Assembly (NCBI RefSeq): GCF_014197915.1
Contig: NZ_JACIGK010000009.1
Location: forward strand, 62,001-126,000
Origin: Roseospira visakhapatnamensis
GTDB taxonomy: Bacteria; Pseudomonadota; Alphaproteobacteria; Rhodospirillales; Rhodospirillaceae
Length of the DNA stretch: 64,000 bases
Reading direction: 5' to 3'
Shown: piece by piece, positions 24,438-34,429 of the stretch
Position numbering within the stretch: position 1 is the first letter of the stretch
How the letters are laid out: every line of letters starts with the position of its first letter
The notes under the pieces: generated by a model
Seen by the model: the letters and a program-made list of their open reading frames with translations, nothing else
Told to the model about the DNA's origin: nothing
Database searches by the model: none
Position numbers and translations under genes: made by a program

Positions 24438-24797
24438 GGTCGGCCCCTGAACGGGACCGTCGAAGCCCCCGTGGCCGACCCGGATCCCCGCACGGCCGGG
24501 GCACGCGCGCCGGCGGCACGGGCCAGCCGCGAGGACCGTCACCGTGCGGCCTTGCGTCGGCGGCCCCGGCGGGGCCATAGTCCGCCGCTGGAGTCCCGGC
24601 CCCGGGGCACCACGCTCGCGGGCGTCCGCCGCCCCCCGTCCTTGCCAGTCATCAAAGGAAAGCCGTCTGTCCATGATCGCCGCCAGCCGTGCCCGTCCTT
24701 GGCGTGCCGGGCGCTTCCCTCTGCCGCCCCGCCCCGCCGCCTCCACCGCATTCGTCCCCGGCCCCGCCCGGATGTCCCGCCGGGGAGGATGCTGACC
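24438..24797. other. intergenic region ahead of bchI
   Basis: About 360 bases. It contains the FNR-like site listed next and otherwise only GC-rich sequence. No TGT-N12-ACA (PpsR/CrtJ) site was found by eye. Confidence 0.5.
24642..24655. promoter_or_regulatory. FNR-like box upstream of bchI
   Basis: TTGCC-AGTC-ATCAA matches 8 of 10 positions of the FNR/FnrL consensus TTGAT-N4-ATCAA. It lies about 145 bases before the bchI start, suitable for oxygen-dependent control of bacteriochlorophyll genes. Confidence 0.35.
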
Positions 24798-25826
24798 ATG
24801 GCCAAGGCGTTCCCCTTCTCGGCCATCGTCGGCCAGGACGACATGAAGCTGTCCCTGCTGATCGCCGCCGTCGATCAAAGCGTGGGCGGCGTGATGGTGT
24901 TCGGCGATCGCGGCACCGGCAAGTCCACCGCCGTGCGCGCCCTGGCCGCCCTGCTGCCGCCCATGCGGCGCGTCACGGGCTGCCGCTACAACAGCGACCC
25001 GGTCCGCGACGCGGCCTTCCACCGGGAGCTCAACGGTCTGGAGGCCGAGGCCCCGCTGGAGGACGAGGACGTCGCCGTGCCCGTGGTGGACCTGCCGCTG
25101 GGCGCCACCGAGGATCGGGTGGTCGGCGCGCTGGATCTGGAGCGCGCGCTGACCCAGGGCGAGAAAGCGTTCGAACCCGGCCTGCTGGCCCGCGCCCATC
25201 GCGGCTTCCTGTACATCGACGAGGTCAACCTGCTGGAGGACCACCTGGTGGACCTGCTGCTGGACGTGGCCGCCTCCGGCGAGAACGTGGTCGAGCGCGA
25301 GGGCCTCAGCGTCCGCCACCCCGCCAAGTTCGTGCTGGTGGGCAGCGGCAACCCCGAGGAAGGCGAGTTGCGCCCGCAGTTGCTGGACCGCTTCGGCCTG
25401 TCGGTGGAGGTCACCACCCCCAAGGATCTGGCCGTGCGGGTCGAGGTGGTGCGCCGCCGCGACGCGTTCGAGCGTGACCCGGCGGCCTTCCTGGCCATCT
25501 GGGCCGAGCGCGAGGCCGGCGAGGCCATCCGCATCCGCGAGGGCCGCGAGCGGCTGGGCGAGGTGGAGGTGCCCGACGCCATCGTCGAGACCACCGCCAA
25601 GCTGTGCCTGACGCTCGGCACCGACGGCCTGCGCGGCGAACTGGTGCTGATCCGCGCCGCCCGTGCCCTGGCGGCGCTGGAGGGCGACGTGGAGGTGGAC
25701 GAGGGCCATATCCGCCGGGTGGCGCCCATGGCGCTGCGCCATCGCCTGCGCCGCGACCCGCTGGACGACTCCGGCTCCACGGTGCGTGTCCTGCGCGCCA
25801 TCGAGGAGGTGTTGGGTCCGGCATGA
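24798..25826 (+). CDS. bchI: magnesium chelatase subunit BchI (AAA+ ATPase)
   Basis: A 342-residue AAA+ subunit that drives insertion of magnesium into protoporphyrin IX, the first committed step to bacteriochlorophyll. Walker A is GDRGTGKST (residues 37-45), and Walker B is [30 protein letters not shown] at the start and [20 protein letters not shown] (sensor 1 and Arg finger region) are BchI/ChlI hallmarks. Length is normal. ATG 24798 is nine bases after GGGGAGG, and the earlier in-frame ATG at 24789 touches the ribosome site. The stop overlaps bchD as ATGA. Confidence 0.96.
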   Translation: MAKAFPFSAIVGQDDMKLSLLIAAVDQSVGGVMVFGDRGTGKSTAVRALAALLPPMRRVTGCRYNSDPVRDAAFHRELNGLEAEAPLEDEDVAVPVVDLPLGATEDRVVGALDLERALTQGEKAFEPGLLARAHRGFLYIDEVNLLEDHLVDLLLDVAASGENVVEREGLSVRHPAKFVLVGSGNPEEGELRPQLLDRFGLSVEVTTPKDLAVRVEVVRRRDAFERDPAAFLAIWAEREAGEAIRIREGRERLGEVEVPDAIVETTAKLCLTLGTDGLRGELVLIRAARALAALEGDVEVDEGHIRRVAPMALRHRLRRDPLDDSGSTVRVLRAIEEVLGPA

Positions 25827-27718
25827 CGACCTCGGCGGCAAGTCCCCGCGTGCCGGGGCCGGCGCCGGCCGCGCCGATGGCGGCACAGGCGGCAGAGGAT
25901 GGATCGGCGGTCGATCCCTGGACCGACGCCGCCCTGGTGGCGGCCCTGGTGGCCGTCGATCCGGTGGGCTGCGGCGGCGTGGCGATCCGCGCCATGCCCG
26001 GGCCGGCGCGCGATGCCTGGATGGCGTTGCTGCGCGCCCTGCTGCCCGACGGCACGCCCTGGCGGCGCATCCCGGTGCATGTCTCCGACGAACGCCTGCT
26101 GGGCGGTCTGGACCTGACCGCTACCCTGCACGCCGGCCGCCCGGTGGCCGAACGGGGCATCCTGGTGGAGGCCGACGGCGGCATCGTCATCCTGGCCATG
26201 GCCGAACGCGTGGCGCCCGCCGTGGCCGCCAAGGTGGGCATGGTCGTGGATCATGGCGCGGTGCGGGTGGAGCGCGAGGGCATCACCGCCGTCACCCCCA
26301 CCCGCTTCGGCGTCATCGCCCTCGACGAGTCCATGGGGCCGGAGGAAGCGCCCCACGACGCGCTCATGGACCGCCTCGCCTTCCACATGCGGCTGGACGG
26401 GCTCCGGTACACGGAGGTCGGCGACGGCGACGATCCCCTGTTCGACCGTGATCAGGTGATCGACGCGTGCCAGCGGCTGGCCGCCGTGACCCTCCCCGAC
26501 AAAGCGATCGAGGCGCTGTGCGGCGCCGCCCTGGCCATGGGCGTGCCGTCCATGCGCGCGCCGCTGTTCGCCTTGCGCGTGGCGCGGGCCGCCGCCGCGC
26601 TCGACCGCCGCGACGCCATCAGCGATGAGGATCTGCGCCTGGCCGCGCGTCTGGTGCTGGCGCCGCGCGCCACCATGATCCCGCAACAGCCGGAGCCGCC
26701 GCCGGAGGAGCAGCCGCCCGAGGACCAGCCCCCGCCGCCGCCGGACCAGGACTCGTCCGACCAGGACCGCGATGAGCAGGACCCGCAAGACCAGATGGAC
26801 AAGCCGCTGGAGGACATGATCCTGGAGGCGGCCCAGGCGTTCATCCCGCCCAACCTGCTGGAACGGCTGACGGCGGCGGCCGAGCGCAAGCGCAGGAGCG
26901 GCATGCTCGGCCGCTCCGGCGCCCAGCGCAAGACGCTGACCCGGGGCCGCCCGGTGGGCTCCCGCCCCGGGGACCCGCGCGCCGGCGCCCGGCTGGCGCT
27001 GATCGACACCTTGCGCTCCGCCGCCCCCTGGCAGCCGCTGCGCCGCCAGGAGGCCGCGCGCCTGATGGCCGCCGCCGGCACCGACCGGCCGCTGCCGCGC
27101 GTGCTGGTGCGCCGCGACGACTTCCGCATCACGCGGTTCAAGCGCCGTGCTCAGTCCACCATCATCTTCGTGGTGGATGCCTCGGGCTCGGCGGCCATGG
27201 CCCGCCTGGGCGAGGCCAAGGGCGCCGTGGAACTGCTGCTGGCCGACTGCTACGCGCGCCGCGACCAGGTGGCCCTCATCGCCTTCCGGGGACGCGGCGC
27301 GGAAACGCTGCTGCCCCCCACCCGCTCGCTGGCGCGCGCCAAGAAGCGCCTGGCCGGCTTCCCCGGCGGCGGCGGCACGCCCCTTGCCGCCGGCATCGAG
27401 GCCGCCCATGTGATGGCCGAGGTGGCGCGCACGCGCGGCGAGACACCCTCGGTGGTGATCATGACCGACGGGCGCGCCAACGTGACGCTGGAGGGCATCG
27501 GCGGCCGGGCGCGCGCCGAGGAGGAGGCCAAGGCCGCCGCCGAGCAGATGCGGGCGATCGGGGTGTCCACCCTGGTCGTGGACGTGTCGCTGCGCCCGCA
27601 CCCGAAGGCCGAGGCCCTGGCCAAGGCCATGGGGGCCACCTACCTGCCGCTGCCGCGGGGCGACGCGCGCTCGCTGTCGGCGGCGGCCCAGGGCGCGGCC
27701 AGCGCCGGTAAGGATTGA
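25823..27718 (+). CDS. bchD: magnesium chelatase subunit BchD
   Basis: A 631-residue subunit that forms the chelatase complex with BchI rings and BchH. The N-terminal half is a degenerate AAA+ domain without an intact Walker A. A Pro/acidic linker follows (residues about 290-330: [15 protein letters not shown], then [13 protein letters not shown]). The C-terminal integrin-I/VWA domain has a MIDAS start [19 protein letters not shown], with DGRAN later. The acidic linker is a family feature. It begins within the bchI stop codon, so expression is coupled. BchH is not in this window. Confidence 0.95.
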   Translation: MTTSAASPRVPGPAPAAPMAAQAAEDGSAVDPWTDAALVAALVAVDPVGCGGVAIRAMPGPARDAWMALLRALLPDGTPWRRIPVHVSDERLLGGLDLTATLHAGRPVAERGILVEADGGIVILAMAERVAPAVAAKVGMVVDHGAVRVEREGITAVTPTRFGVIALDESMGPEEAPHDALMDRLAFHMRLDGLRYTEVGDGDDPLFDRDQVIDACQRLAAVTLPDKAIEALCGAALAMGVPSMRAPLFALRVARAAAALDRRDAISDEDLRLAARLVLAPRATMIPQQPEPPPEEQPPEDQPPPPPDQDSSDQDRDEQDPQDQMDKPLEDMILEAAQAFIPPNLLERLTAAAERKRRSGMLGRSGAQRKTLTRGRPVGSRPGDPRAGARLALIDTLRSAAPWQPLRRQEAARLMAAAGTDRPLPRVLVRRDDFRITRFKRRAQSTIIFVVDASGSAAMARLGEAKGAVELLLADCYARRDQVALIAFRGRGAETLLPPTRSLARAKKRLAGFPGGGGTPLAAGIEAAHVMAEVARTRGETPSVVIMTDGRANVTLEGIGGRARAEEEAKAAAEQMRAIGVSTLVVDVSLRPHPKAEALAKAMGATYLPLPRGDARSLSAAAQGAASAGKD

Positions 27719-27805
27719 CCGCGCCGCGAGCGCCGGCAAGGACTGACCACGCGGCCCGCGCCGGACTGGCGTGGTGGCCGGCACCGCAGGGAGCGCGAGG
27801 GGCCA

Positions 27806-28741
27806 ATGGTTTTCCGGGCACGCCGACCCGATTGGGACACCGTGGGCCGCGACTGGCCCAACCGGCGGCACAGCCGCTTCGTGCTCGCCCATGGCTATCG
27901 GTGGCATGTGCAGGTCGCCGGCCGGGGACCCGTGCTGCTGCTGCTGCACGGCACCGGCGCGTCCACGCATTCCTTCCGCGACCTGCTGGCGCCGCTGGCC
28001 GAACACTTCACGGTCGTCATCCCCGACCTGCCGGGGCATGGCTTCACCGCCAACCCGCCGGCCAGTTCCTACACCCTGCCGGGCATGGGGCGCGCGGTGC
28101 ACGCCCTGCTCACCGAACTGCGGGTCAAGCCGGACCTGGTGGCCGGTCACTCCGCCGGCGCCGCCGTGCTGCTGCGCATGACCCTCGACCATGGCATCGC
28201 CCCCAGGGCGATCCTCAGCCTCAACGGCGCCCTGCTGCCGTTCCGGAACTCGGAAGGTCACTGGTGGTCGGGGCTGGCCAAGCTGCTGCTGGTCAACCCC
28301 ATGGTGCCGCGCCTGTTCGCCTGGACCGCCGCCGACGCCGCGCGCGTGGAAAAGCTGATCGTCGGCACCGGGTCGACCATCAGCCCCGAGGGCCTGGACC
28401 TGTACCGCCGTCTGTTCCGCGAACCCGCCCATGTGGGCGGCGCCCTGGCCATGATGGCCAACTGGGACCTGCGCGCGCTGCGGGACATGGTGGCGCGTCT
28501 CGACACCCCGCTGATCCTGGCCGCCGGCGAGACCGACACCACCGTCGAGCCCCATGTGGCCGAGACCATCGCCGCGCGCGCCCCCCGGGCCACCGTGCGC
28601 GTCCTGCCCGGCCTGGGTCACCTGGCCCACGAGGAGAGACCCGAGGTTGTGGTCGCCCTGATCCACGAGATCGCCCGCGCCCATGGCGTGCTGCCGGCCG
28701 AAATCCCATCGACCGGTCCATCGGGTGACCGGGCGGCTTGA
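27806..28741 (+). CDS. bchO: BchO-type alpha/beta hydrolase
   Basis: A 311-residue alpha/beta hydrolase of the BchO family, always found beside magnesium chelatase genes in purple bacteria. Its exact reaction is unproven. The oxyanion region is LLLLHGTGASTHSFRDLL, the nucleophile elbow is VAGHSAGAAVLLRM (Ser of GHSAG), and AGETDTTV and GLGHLAHEERP supply Asp and His. The N-terminal DWDTVGRDWPNRRHSRFV (DWxxxGxDWPxRxxSRFV) is a BchO signature. It follows bchD by about 90 bases on the same strand, as in known bchIDO operons. Confidence 0.9.
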   Translation: MVFRARRPDWDTVGRDWPNRRHSRFVLAHGYRWHVQVAGRGPVLLLLHGTGASTHSFRDLLAPLAEHFTVVIPDLPGHGFTANPPASSYTLPGMGRAVHALLTELRVKPDLVAGHSAGAAVLLRMTLDHGIAPRAILSLNGALLPFRNSEGHWWSGLAKLLLVNPMVPRLFAWTAADAARVEKLIVGTGSTISPEGLDLYRRLFREPAHVGGALAMMANWDLRALRDMVARLDTPLILAAGETDTTVEPHVAETIAARAPRATVRVLPGLGHLAHEERPEVVVALIHEIARAHGVLPAEIPSTGPSGDRAA

Positions 28742-28846
28742 CGCTCCCGGGCGGGTTCTGTAAACGCCACTGTTCCCGGGACATGAACGGGCCGCGACTC
28801 GAACGGCGAACCGTCCCGTGCCATTCGAGAGGGGGGACCTTCAGGC

Positions 28847-30724
28847 ATGAATGCCCTGACAGACGTTCAGTCCGGCAGCCGCGCGTTGCTGTCCGGCAAC
28901 GAGGCCGTCGCCCGCGCGGTGTGGGAGGCTGGCGCCACCCTGGCCACCGCCTATCCCGGCACGCCCTCCACCGAGATCCTGGAGGTCCTGGCCCGCTACC
29001 CGGACGTTGACGCCCAGTGGGCGGTGAACGAGAAGGTGTCGCTGGAGGTGGCCATCGGCGGCTCGCTGGCCGGCGCGCGCACCTTCTGCGCCATGAAGCA
29101 CGTGGGCATGAACGTCGCCGCCGACGCCCTGATGAGCCAGACCCTGGCCGGCGTCAACGGCGGCCTGGTGATCGCCATCGCCGACGACGTGGGCCTGTCC
29201 TCCAGCCAGAACGAGCAGGACAGCCGCTACTGGGGCCGCTTCGCCCACCTGCCGATCCTGGAGCCCGCCGACGCCGACGAGGCGCGCGCCTTCACCCTGG
29301 CCGCGTACGAGCTGTCGGAGCAGTTCAACTGTCCCGTCATCCTGCGCCTGACCACCCGCGTGTGCCACGTCAAGACCGTGGTGACGGTGGGCGAGCGCCT
29401 GACGATGGACAACAAGGGTTTCATCCGCGACCCGCGCCGCTGGGTGATGCTGCCCAGCAACGCCAAGGTCATGCTTCCCAGGCAGGCGGAACGCGACGTC
29501 GGCCTGGCGGCCCACGCGGAAACCTCCGATCTCACCACGATCCTGCCGGGCGACGACGCCAGCCTGGGGGTGATCGCCAGCGGCCCGGCCGCCCTGTCGG
29601 TGCGCGAGGCCCTGCCGGACGCCCCGATCCTCAAGCTGGGCCTGACCCACCCCATTCCCGTCGCGCGCATCCGCGCCTTCGCCGAGACCGTCGACCAGGT
29701 GCTGGTGGTCGAGGAAACCGAACCGCTGGTGGAGCAGGAGGTACGCGCCGCCGGCCTGACGGTGATCGGCAAGGACCTTCTGCCCCGCCATGGCGAACTG
29801 TCGGTGGCCGTGTTGCGTCACGCCCTGGCCGTGCTGCGCGGCGAGACAGAGACCCCGGACACCGTCGCCGCCGCCGCCGGCCCGGACCCCACCGTGTTCC
29901 CGCGCCCGCCCACCATGTGCCCGGGCTGCCCGCACCTCACCCCGTTCTACTGCCTGTCCAAGCTGCGCAAGGCGCTGCTGATCAGCGGCGACATCGGCTG
30001 CTACACCCTGGGCGCCGGGCATCCCTGGCAGGCCATGGACACCTGCACCTGCATGGGCGCCTCGCTGACGCTGGCCCACGGCCTCGCGGCCGCCAAGGGC
30101 GAGGCCGACGCCAAGAAGGGCGTGGTGGCGGTGATCGGCGATTCCACCTTCCTGCACATGGGCATGCAGGGGCTGCTGAACCTGGTCTACAACCGCGCCA
30201 ACGTCACGGTGATGATCCTGGACAACCGCACCGTCGCCATGACCGGCGGCCAGGAGCATCCGGGCACCGGCTTCGACATCCATGGCGACGAGGCCCCGCG
30301 CGTCGACTTCGCCGCCCTGGTCCAGGCCATGGGCGTGAAGCCGGAGCGCGTGCACGCGATCGATCCCTACGACCTGCCGGCGCTGTTCAGCCTGATCCGG
30401 ACCGAGACCCAGGTGCCCGAGGTCTCGGTGATCATCACCAACCAGCCCTGCGTGCTGACCGACCGCCATGTGCCGCATCCGGCGCTGACGGTGGACGAGG
30501 AGGCGTGCACCGGCTGCGGCAGTTGCATCAACACCGGCTGCCCGGCCATCGAGGTCACCCGGCGCGAGACCACCGTCACCAAGGCCGGGCACAAGAAGGA
30601 CCTGGCCTTCGTGCGCATCGACAGCGCCTTCTGCACCGGCTGCAACGCCTGCGTGGAGACCTGCGCGCCCGACGCCATCGTCCCCCTGGCCCCCGAGGCC
30701 CATCCCCGTCTGCAAAGGGTCTGA
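28847..30724 (+). CDS. iorA: indolepyruvate ferredoxin oxidoreductase alpha subunit
   Basis: A 625-residue thiamine-diphosphate enzyme subunit that oxidatively decarboxylates aryl pyruvates to aryl-acetyl-CoA with ferredoxin, or works in reverse. The N-terminal pyrimidine-binding half contains ATAYPGTPSTEILEVLA. The TPP-binding half has GDIGCYTLG, GDSTFLHMG and LDNRTVAMTGGQEHPG. The C-terminal ferredoxin domain carries two [4Fe-4S] motifs, CTGCGSCINTGCPAIEV and CTGCNACVETCAP. Length fits. The start follows GAGAGGGGGGACC. iorB begins four bases after its stop, so they form one operon. Confidence 0.93.
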   Translation: MNALTDVQSGSRALLSGNEAVARAVWEAGATLATAYPGTPSTEILEVLARYPDVDAQWAVNEKVSLEVAIGGSLAGARTFCAMKHVGMNVAADALMSQTLAGVNGGLVIAIADDVGLSSSQNEQDSRYWGRFAHLPILEPADADEARAFTLAAYELSEQFNCPVILRLTTRVCHVKTVVTVGERLTMDNKGFIRDPRRWVMLPSNAKVMLPRQAERDVGLAAHAETSDLTTILPGDDASLGVIASGPAALSVREALPDAPILKLGLTHPIPVARIRAFAETVDQVLVVEETEPLVEQEVRAAGLTVIGKDLLPRHGELSVAVLRHALAVLRGETETPDTVAAAAGPDPTVFPRPPTMCPGCPHLTPFYCLSKLRKALLISGDIGCYTLGAGHPWQAMDTCTCMGASLTLAHGLAAAKGEADAKKGVVAVIGDSTFLHMGMQGLLNLVYNRANVTVMILDNRTVAMTGGQEHPGTGFDIHGDEAPRVDFAALVQAMGVKPERVHAIDPYDLPALFSLIRTETQVPEVSVIITNQPCVLTDRHVPHPALTVDEEACTGCGSCINTGCPAIEVTRRETTVTKAGHKKDLAFVRIDSAFCTGCNACVETCAPDAIVPLAPEAHPRLQRV

Positions 30725-30728
30725 CCCC

Positions 30729-31361
30729 ATGGCCGCGACCGTGACCAACATCCTGCTGTGCGGCATCGGTGGCCAGGGCGTCCTGACCGCCGCCGAGTTG
30801 CTGGCCCGTGGCGCCGTGGCCGTGGGCCATGACGTCAAGAAGACCGAGGTGGCCGGCATGGCCCAGCGCGGCGGCGTGGTGACCTCGCACCTGCGCTTCG
30901 GCCCCGAGGTGCTGGCCCCGGCCATTCCCGCCGGGGAGGCCGACATCCTGCTGGGGTTCGAGGCCGCCGAGGCGCTGCGCTGGATCGGCCAGGTGCGCGA
31001 GGGCGGCGCCATCGTCGTCAACGCCCTGCACCTGAAGCCGCCGGTGGTGCACCAGGGCCTGTTCGACTACCCGGACGACCCGATCGGCCTGATGCGCGCC
31101 AAGGGGCTGACCGTGCGCACCCTGGATGCCCGGGCCATCGCCGAGGATCTGGGCAACCTGAAGCTGGTCAACACCATCATGGTCGGCGCGGTGGCCGACC
31201 ACCTGCCCCTGGCGCCGGAGACCCTGCGCACGCAGATCGTGGAAACCTTCCGCGCCCGCAAGCCGGCGCTGGCCGACCTCAACGGCCGGGCCTTCGACGC
31301 CGGCCGCGCGGCCGGCGCCGACGCCAGCGCGCTGGGAGAACCCCAGGTGGTGGCCGGTTAG
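30729..31361 (+). CDS. iorB: indolepyruvate ferredoxin oxidoreductase beta subunit
   Basis: A 210-residue gamma-type 2-oxoacid:ferredoxin oxidoreductase domain that completes IorA. It shows NILLCGIGGQGVLTAAELLA near the start, KKTEVAGMAQRGGVVTSHLR (the conserved E-x-x-GM-x-QRGG), and the substrate-binding PAIPAGEADILLGFEAAEALR. Length is standard. It ends overlapping by four bases, tail to tail, with the ABC transporter ATPase gene on the other strand. Confidence 0.93.
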   Translation: MAATVTNILLCGIGGQGVLTAAELLARGAVAVGHDVKKTEVAGMAQRGGVVTSHLRFGPEVLAPAIPAGEADILLGFEAAEALRWIGQVREGGAIVVNALHLKPPVVHQGLFDYPDDPIGLMRAKGLTVRTLDARAIAEDLGNLKLVNTIMVGAVADHLPLAPETLRTQIVETFRARKPALADLNGRAFDAGRAAGADASALGEPQVVAG

Positions 31362-31978
31362 GCCAACCGCACCACCGTCCCTTGCGCGTCCTCCGGGTCG
31401 TGGGTGACCAGCAGGGTCGGCAGCCCGCGCGCGGCGATATGGTCGAACACGAAGGCCCGCACCCGCGCCCGCAGCGCCACGTCCAGGCGCGCGAACGGCT
31501 CGTCCAGCAGCAGCGCACGCGGCTCGGCCAGCAGCACCCGCATGAGGGCCGCGCGCGCCGCCTGTCCGCCCGACAGGGTGGCGGGATCACGGGTCTCGAA
31601 CCCCGCCATGTCCGCCTCCGCCAGGGCCGCCGCGACACGGGCGCGGCGCTGCCGGCGCGGCACGCCGCGCGGGATGCCGAAGGCCAGGTTCTCGCCCACC
31701 GACAGATGCGGAAACAGCAAGGGGTCCTGGAACAGCAGGCCCAGGCGTCGCCGTTCCGCCGGCACCCCGGTCAGATCGCGGCCGTCCAGCCGCACCCGGC
31801 CCCCGGCCCGGAACGCCGGATCCAGCGCGCCGGACACGAAGGCCAGCAGGGTGGACTTGCCGGACCCGCTGGACCCCATGACGGTGACCACCTCGCCCGC
31901 CGCGACGGACAGATCCAGCGGCCCCAGCAGGCGCCGGCTTGCCAGCGACAGCGTCACCCGCTCCAACGCCAGGCTCAT
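31358..31978 (-). CDS. ynjD: ABC transporter ATP-binding protein, YnjD type
   Basis: A 206-residue ATPase. Walker A is MGSSGSGKSTLL, the Q loop is LLFQDPLLFPHLSVGENL, the signature is LSGGQAARAALMRVLLA, Walker B is ALLLDEPFARLD, and the H loop is LLVTHDPEDAQ. The pattern ILFQDxLLFPHLSVGENL with SGGQxARxALxRxLLAxPxALLLDEPFxRLDVALR matches E. coli YnjD closely. It begins inside the stop of the permease (ATGA), so the pair is coupled. The substrate of YnjBCD systems is unsettled, and thiamine or another small molecule has been suggested. Confidence 0.85.
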   Translation of the reverse strand: MSLALERVTLSLASRRLLGPLDLSVAAGEVVTVMGSSGSGKSTLLAFVSGALDPAFRAGGRVRLDGRDLTGVPAERRRLGLLFQDPLLFPHLSVGENLAFGIPRGVPRRQRRARVAAALAEADMAGFETRDPATLSGGQAARAALMRVLLAEPRALLLDEPFARLDVALRARVRAFVFDHIAARGLPTLLVTHDPEDAQGTVVRLA

Positions 31979-33693
31979 CGTCCGTCCTCCGCCGCGCGCA
32001 TCCCGCGCCGATCCCGGTGCAGCCAGGCGGGCACGGCCAGCGCCAGCGCGAACCCCAGCAGCGGCAGCGCCGCCTGCAGGAACACATGCACGCCGATGAT
32101 CCGCCGGTCGCCGCCGGCGGCCAGGGCCACGGCCTCGGTCGTCAGGGTGGGGTGCACGCCGGCCCCTAGGAACAGGGTCGGCAGGTACTGGGCCACGCTG
32201 ACGGCGAAGCCCACGGCCGCCGCGAACAGCACGGGGCGCAGCAGCAGGGGCAGGGTGACCCGCCAGAACACGCGCCCGGGACCCGCGCCCAGACCGGCCG
32301 CCACGCGGCCCCAGCGCGGGTCCAGCCGCCGCCAGGGGCCGGCCAGGGTGAGAAACACATAGGGCAGCACGAACAGCAGGTGACCCGTGGTCACGGCCGC
32401 CCAGGTGCCGTCCAGGCCGGCCAGCGTGGCCGCCACCGTCACCCCGTACAGAAACCCCACCTGCGGCACCAGCAGGGGGAGATAGAGGATCCCCCCGGCC
32501 AGGCGCGCCCGATCGGCCGCCGGGCGTCGCGGGGCCTCCAGGACGCCCGCCGCCAGCACCACCGCCAGCGCGGTGGCCGCCAGCCCCACCGTGACCGTCG
32601 TCCCCAGGGGCCAGGCCACGTCCCCCAGGTGGCGCGTCCAGGTTTCCAGGGACAGGGCCGACGGCCAGGCGGCCGGCCAGAACCACGTGCCGGCGATGCT
32701 CCAGAGCGCCATGGCCAGCACCGCCCCGGCGGTCAGCAGGGCCACCGGCAGCGCCGCCGCCAGGGCGCCCCAGACACCAAGCCGCCTTTCCCAATCTCTC
32801 GCCCCCGGTCCCGCGCTTAGCCAGGGGCGCGCCAGCCGCGCCACGACCGCCTCGCCCCCCCGCGCCACGCCCATCACGGCGATCACCAGCAGCGTCTGAA
32901 GCACCGCACCGGCCGCCCCCTGCCCGCGGATCGCGGCCTCCGGATCGCTCAGCCAGCCGACCACCGCCACGGCCAGGGGCGGCGGCGTGGTGGGCGCCAG
33001 CACCAAGGCCACGTCGACCACCGACAGCCCATAGGCGAGCACCGCATAGACCGGCAGGCGGATCAGCGGCCACACCCGGGGCAGCACCACCCGCCCCCAG
33101 GCCGCCAGCGGCCCATGCCCCAGACCCCGCGCGACCCGCACGGCGCGGTCGGCGTCCACCTGCGGCAGCGCCGCCAGCAGCATCAGGACCAGATAGGGCG
33201 TCTCCTTGACCACCAGGGCCAGCACGGCGGCCAGCCCCCAGGGGTCGGGGGCCGTCGCCACGTCCGGCGGCAGCGTCCAGCCGGTGGCCCAGGGCGACAG
33301 CAGCCGCGCGATCCACCCCGACGGCGCCAGCAGGAAGGCCAGCCCCAGGGCCACCGCCACATGCGGTACCGCCAGCAGCGGCGCCAGCGCGCGGCGGCTC
33401 CAGGCCATGACGGGCGTGCCCCGGGCCCCGGCGACGATCAGCAGCGCCAGCCCCAGCGACAGCGCCGTGGACAGCACCCCGACGCGCAGCGACACCCCCA
33501 CCGACGCACCCAGGCCGGGCGTCCCGAGGAGGTCACGCCACGGCGTCGTATCGAGCGAGCCCAGGGGGGCTTGCGTGCCCCCCGGCATCAGCCCTAAGGA
33601 GGGTAGGATGGTCCCCAGGACCCCGGCCAGGACCGGCGCCAGAAACAGGACCAGGGTGAAGACCCGGGCCAGGGCGGGCAGGTGTCGGGCCAT
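31975..33693 (-). CDS. ynjC: fused double-domain ABC permease, YnjC type
   Basis: A 572-residue permease made of two BPD_transp_1 domains in tandem, as in YnjC and ThiP. Each half has six or so helices and an EAA-like loop: ARGLGHGPLAAWGRVVLPRVWP in the first half (split: ARGLGHGPLAAW and GRVVLPRVWP) and AAGLGAGPGRVFWRVTLPLLL in the second. ATG 33693 (MARHLPALARVF) was preferred. An ATG 15 codons earlier is possible but adds an Arg/Gly-rich stretch. No periplasmic binding protein (YnjB) gene is next to it in this window. It is divergent from the nitroreductase gene. Confidence 0.8.
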   Translation of the reverse strand: MARHLPALARVFTLVLFLAPVLAGVLGTILPSLGLMPGGTQAPLGSLDTTPWRDLLGTPGLGASVGVSLRVGVLSTALSLGLALLIVAGARGTPVMAWSRRALAPLLAVPHVAVALGLAFLLAPSGWIARLLSPWATGWTLPPDVATAPDPWGLAAVLALVVKETPYLVLMLLAALPQVDADRAVRVARGLGHGPLAAWGRVVLPRVWPLIRLPVYAVLAYGLSVVDVALVLAPTTPPPLAVAVVGWLSDPEAAIRGQGAAGAVLQTLLVIAVMGVARGGEAVVARLARPWLSAGPGARDWERRLGVWGALAAALPVALLTAGAVLAMALWSIAGTWFWPAAWPSALSLETWTRHLGDVAWPLGTTVTVGLAATALAVVLAAGVLEAPRRPAADRARLAGGILYLPLLVPQVGFLYGVTVAATLAGLDGTWAAVTTGHLLFVLPYVFLTLAGPWRRLDPRWGRVAAGLGAGPGRVFWRVTLPLLLRPVLFAAAVGFAVSVAQYLPTLFLGAGVHPTLTTEAVALAAGGDRRIIGVHVFLQAALPLLGFALALAVPAWLHRDRRGMRAAEDGR

Positions 33694-33850
33694 GAGGCGG
33701 TCGGGTCCAGTGGCGGCGCGCGACCCGGCGGGAGCCATGCCGGGGGCGTGTGGGCGGGGACTCCCCGAACGCGGCGCGCGCGCCCATATGGACCGTGACG
33801 CGCGGAGCCGGTATGGCAGGAGGGCCGCGCCCTTTCAGGGAGAGTCGTTC

Positions 33851-34429
33851 ATGACCCTAGTGGAGCGCCTGCGGGTCCGAGAGTCCACCTCCGCCAAGTA
33901 TCTGGTGGACCCGGGCCCGTCCGACGATGACATCCACGCCGTGCTGGCGGCGGCCGTGGCGGTCCCCGAGCACGGAGCGGTCCGCCCCTGGCGCTTCCTG
34001 GTGCTGCGCGAGGAGGGCCAGCGCCGCCTCAGCACCGTGTTCGTGGACGACCTGCTGCGCGACCAGCCGGACGCCGACGCGGCGGCCATCGCCAAGCGGC
34101 GGGCGGCGCCGCTGCGGTCGCCGCTGCTGATCGTGGTGGCCGCCGAGATCCGCGACGACCACCCCAAGGCCCCCCCCGTCGAGCAGGTGGTCAGCGCCGG
34201 ACTGGCCGCCTATGTGATTCAGGCCTGCTTCGCCGACATGGGCTATGGCGCGGTCTGGGTCACCGGCCCGCCGGCCTACAGCGATCATGTGAAGGACTCC
34301 CTGGGGCTCGCGCCCAAGGACGCCATCGTCGGCTTCATCCATGTGGGCACGCGCGGGGCGGACGCCCCGCCCGGCCCCAAGCGCCGGCCCGACCCGGCCA
34401 ACCATGTGCGGGTCTGGCCCGGTGACTGA
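33851..34429 (+). CDS. nitroreductase family protein
   Basis: A 192-residue FMN-dependent nitroreductase-like protein (YdjA/NfnB superfamily). Features are LRVRESTSAKYLVDPGPSDD at the start (RxS motif that contacts FMN phosphate), AVAVPEHGAVRPWRFLVLR (the FMN-binding APEHGxxxPWRF pattern of the YdjA group), and VVSAGLAAYVIQACFADMGYGAVW. The start follows CAGGGAGAGTCGTTC. The physiological substrate is unknown. Its stop codon is overlapped by the start of the orphan C39-like gene, which suggests co-translation. Confidence 0.87.
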   Translation: MTLVERLRVRESTSAKYLVDPGPSDDDIHAVLAAAVAVPEHGAVRPWRFLVLREEGQRRLSTVFVDDLLRDQPDADAAAIAKRRAAPLRSPLLIVVAAEIRDDHPKAPPVEQVVSAGLAAYVIQACFADMGYGAVWVTGPPAYSDHVKDSLGLAPKDAIVGFIHVGTRGADAPPGPKRRPDPANHVRVWPGD

